A stretch of DNA of 7,519 bases from Acidobacteriaceae bacterium. GTDB lineage: Bacteria; Acidobacteriota; Terriglobia; Terriglobales; Acidobacteriaceae. Location: the NCBI GenBank assembly GCA_030040395.1, contig JASHTU010000410.1:1-7519 (forward strand), given 5' to 3'. Below, piece after piece: positions 6,709 through 7,519 of the stretch (position 1 is the stretch's first letter; each line of letters begins with the position of its first letter). The position numbers and the translations under genes were made by a program. The notes beneath the pieces were generated by a model. That model did not search any database and was not told where the DNA came from. It was given only the letters and a program-made list of their open reading frames with translations.

Positions 6709-6746
6709 AAAAAATCGCCCTAGCGTTTCACAGCTTTCGCGAAACG
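6709..6746 (-). promoter_or_regulatory. Leader hairpin followed by T6, possible attenuator
   Basis: In the leader, the - strand reads CGTTTC (6746-6741), then a spacer, then GAAACG (6729-6724), and it also contains the palindrome TTTCGCGAAA (6735-6744). Nine bases later comes a run of six T (6714-6709), just before the Shine-Dalgarno. The T run is too far from the stem for a classical terminator, so this is a weak attenuator candidate. Confidence 0.3.
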
Positions 6747-6802
6747 GCGCATTCCTCAGTCGTTTACAGGAACCTCCGTGGCCCGTGTTGCCCGTTTTCC
6801 TT

Positions 6803-6847
6803 ATAAATAGTAGAAGTCGTTTACTATACTGCATTCTTATTTGTCAA
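6803..6847 (-). promoter_or_regulatory. A/T-rich promoter island of the - strand cluster
   Basis: This A/T-rich patch stands out in GC-rich surroundings. On the - strand it has an exact TTGACA (6847-6842) and a TATAGT (6828-6823), but the 13-base gap between them is shorter than the usual 16-18, so the -35/-10 pairing is not settled. ATAGTA (6807-6812) and TACTAT (6822-6827) form an inverted repeat with 9 bases between, overlapping the -10-like box, which suggests a repressor or activator site. A TATACT on the + strand (6825-6830) would also allow rightward transcription. Confidence 0.5.
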
Positions 6848-7033
6848 GTTAAACTTTGCTTCGCATGGGAACCGAGAAAGCGTTGCAAAGCCAGCCAAGT
6901 ATGCTATTCCCCTTTAGTCACTAACAGAAGGTTGTATTCGGCCCGCGCGGTGTCCTGCTCCACCTTCCAATCCCGAAAATTCGATTGAAAACGCGGGGCT
7001 CCGAGGCAGAGAAGCGCGGCTCCTGTAGCTCGC

Positions 7034-7067
7034 GCGCTTCCGGCCCGAAGCGCCGATCTTATACAAT
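7034..7067 (+). promoter_or_regulatory. Palindrome and -10-like box before the dehydratase gene
   Basis: GCGCTTC (7034-7040) and GAAGCGC (7047-7053) are a perfect inverted repeat with a 6-base spacer. They lie where a -35 region would be relative to TATACAAT (7060-7067), a good -10 match. No good -35 hexamer is visible, which would suit a promoter controlled by a protein bound at the palindrome. Confidence 0.45.
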
Positions 7068-7122
7068 CGACCCGCTGCAGCGCGATCGAAAATCCCTCGC
7101 TCCGCCGGAAGGGGCCGCACTC

Positions 7123-7519
7123 ATCGAAACCATCCCCCTCAGCTCGGTCCTGGAAACCCCGGATACCCCGGCGGACGCCGCGCCGGGTGGCGGCCTCTTC
7201 GACGTGGCCACGCACGCCCGCGGCCCCGCCGGCAGCCTGCCGCTCACGCCGGAGATGCTTCTCACCCAACCCTCCGGCAACCTCTTCGGCCTGACCCAGG
7301 ACGCCGGCATGGGTTGGGACCCCGCCCGCGTCCTCGATCCCGAGTTCCTGATCCTCAGCACCCATGGCGGCCTGCGCGCGGAAAACGGCGAACCCATTGC
7401 GCTCGGCTTTCACACCGGGCACTGGGAAGTGGGCCTGCTGGTGGCTGAGGCCGCGCGCGAGCTGAAGGCCCTCCATGCCACTCCCTTCGCCGGCGCCTGC
7501 ACCGACCCCTGCGACGGCC
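7123..7519 (+). CDS. YjhG/YagF-type sugar-acid dehydratase (IlvD/Edd family), 3'-truncated by the window edge
   Basis: The family dehydrates aldonic acids such as D-xylonate to 2-keto-3-deoxy acids using an Fe-S cluster. The frame reads LFDVATHARGP (from 7195), LPLTPEML, QPSGNLFGLTQDAGMGW, LSTHGGLRAENG, IALGFHTGHWE and DPCDG, matching the order and spacing of the N-terminal part of E. coli YjhG and YagF as I remember them. The Cys of DPCDG (7510-7512) is probably the first cluster ligand. About 80% of the protein lies beyond the window. The start is unresolved: the only in-frame ATG/GTG/TTG codons are a TTG at 6985, upstream of the promoter-like box, and a GTG at 7204, inside the conserved start of the domain. 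The 7123 coordinate marks where coding looks convincing; it is an ATC 8 bases after GGAAGGGG. Transcription is away from the - strand cluster. Confidence 0.88.
   Translation, partial: METIPLSSVLETPDTPADAAPGGGLFDVATHARGPAGSLPLTPEMLLTQPSGNLFGLTQDAGMGWDPARVLDPEFLILSTHGGLRAENGEPIALGFHTGHWEVGLLVAEAARELKALHATPFAGACTDPCDG

Larger units (their letters stand above)
6685..7122. other. Divergent intergenic region of about 440 bases
   Basis: The left side (6685-6850) is the leader and promoter region of the - strand cluster. The right side (about 7030-7122) is the probable control region of the + strand dehydratase. Between them (about 6850-7030) I see no gene. A 19-codon reading frame at 6865-6924 (+) has no ribosome site. 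The frame of the dehydratase is open from 6925 on, but its translation before about 7060 does not resemble the family. Confidence 0.6.

Noticed and set aside
6685..6834. N-terminal extension of the repeat-helix protein up to 6834
   Set aside because: It would run through the leader palindrome and A/T-rich promoter island, while AAGGAGG directly precedes the ATG at 6684.
6865..6924. A 19-codon leader peptide upstream of the dehydratase
   Set aside because: It has an ATG but no Shine-Dalgarno, no regulatory codon run, and a weak link to any promoter.
6904..7476. A 190-codon frame on the - strand at the right edge
   Set aside because: The + strand carries unmistakable YjhG/YagF dehydratase motifs across the same bases, so this is an antisense shadow.

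Overview
The window is GC-rich DNA from what looks like a Gram-negative soil or environmental bacterium. The gene styles would fit Acidobacteriota or a similar phylum, but no rRNA or other phylogenetic marker is present, so this is tentative. It holds six genes: topA and a methyltransferase on the + strand, three genes on the - strand, and the start of a sugar-acid dehydratase on the + strand. No tRNA, rRNA, CRISPR array, transposase or attachment site was recognised.

Left part (3-4274, +). The window opens inside topA (DNA topoisomerase I), which lacks only about its first 25 codons and ends in five C-terminal zinc-ribbon units. About 100 bases later, after three back-to-back palindromes, comes a SAM-dependent methyltransferase of the type with a 'methyltransferase regulatory domain', related in layout to the rickettsial outer-membrane-protein lysine methyltransferases. 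It converges on the next cluster.

Middle part (6684 down to 4345, -). Read in transcription order, the cluster has (1) a 196-residue Ala/Val/Asn-rich protein made largely of 11-residue amphipathic helix repeats, with a very strong Shine-Dalgarno; (2) a single-membrane-span protein with an NWSFFAPRPG motif, like SdpA/DUF5819-type proteins; and (3) an eight-span HTTM (SdpB-like) membrane protein only 2 bases further on. Genes 2 and 3 resemble the SdpA/SdpB pair that matures the SdpC peptide toxin in Bacillus. Whether gene 1 is their substrate or partner is inference, but it is the most interesting possibility here. Genes 2 and 3 look less GC-rich than both flanks, which suggests acquisition.

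Right part (about 6685-7519). An A/T-rich promoter island drives the - strand cluster. A separate palindrome plus a -10-like TATACAAT precedes the + strand N-terminal part of a YjhG/YagF-type (IlvD/Edd family) sugar-acid dehydratase, which runs off the window just after its DPCDG motif. Its start codon is unresolved.
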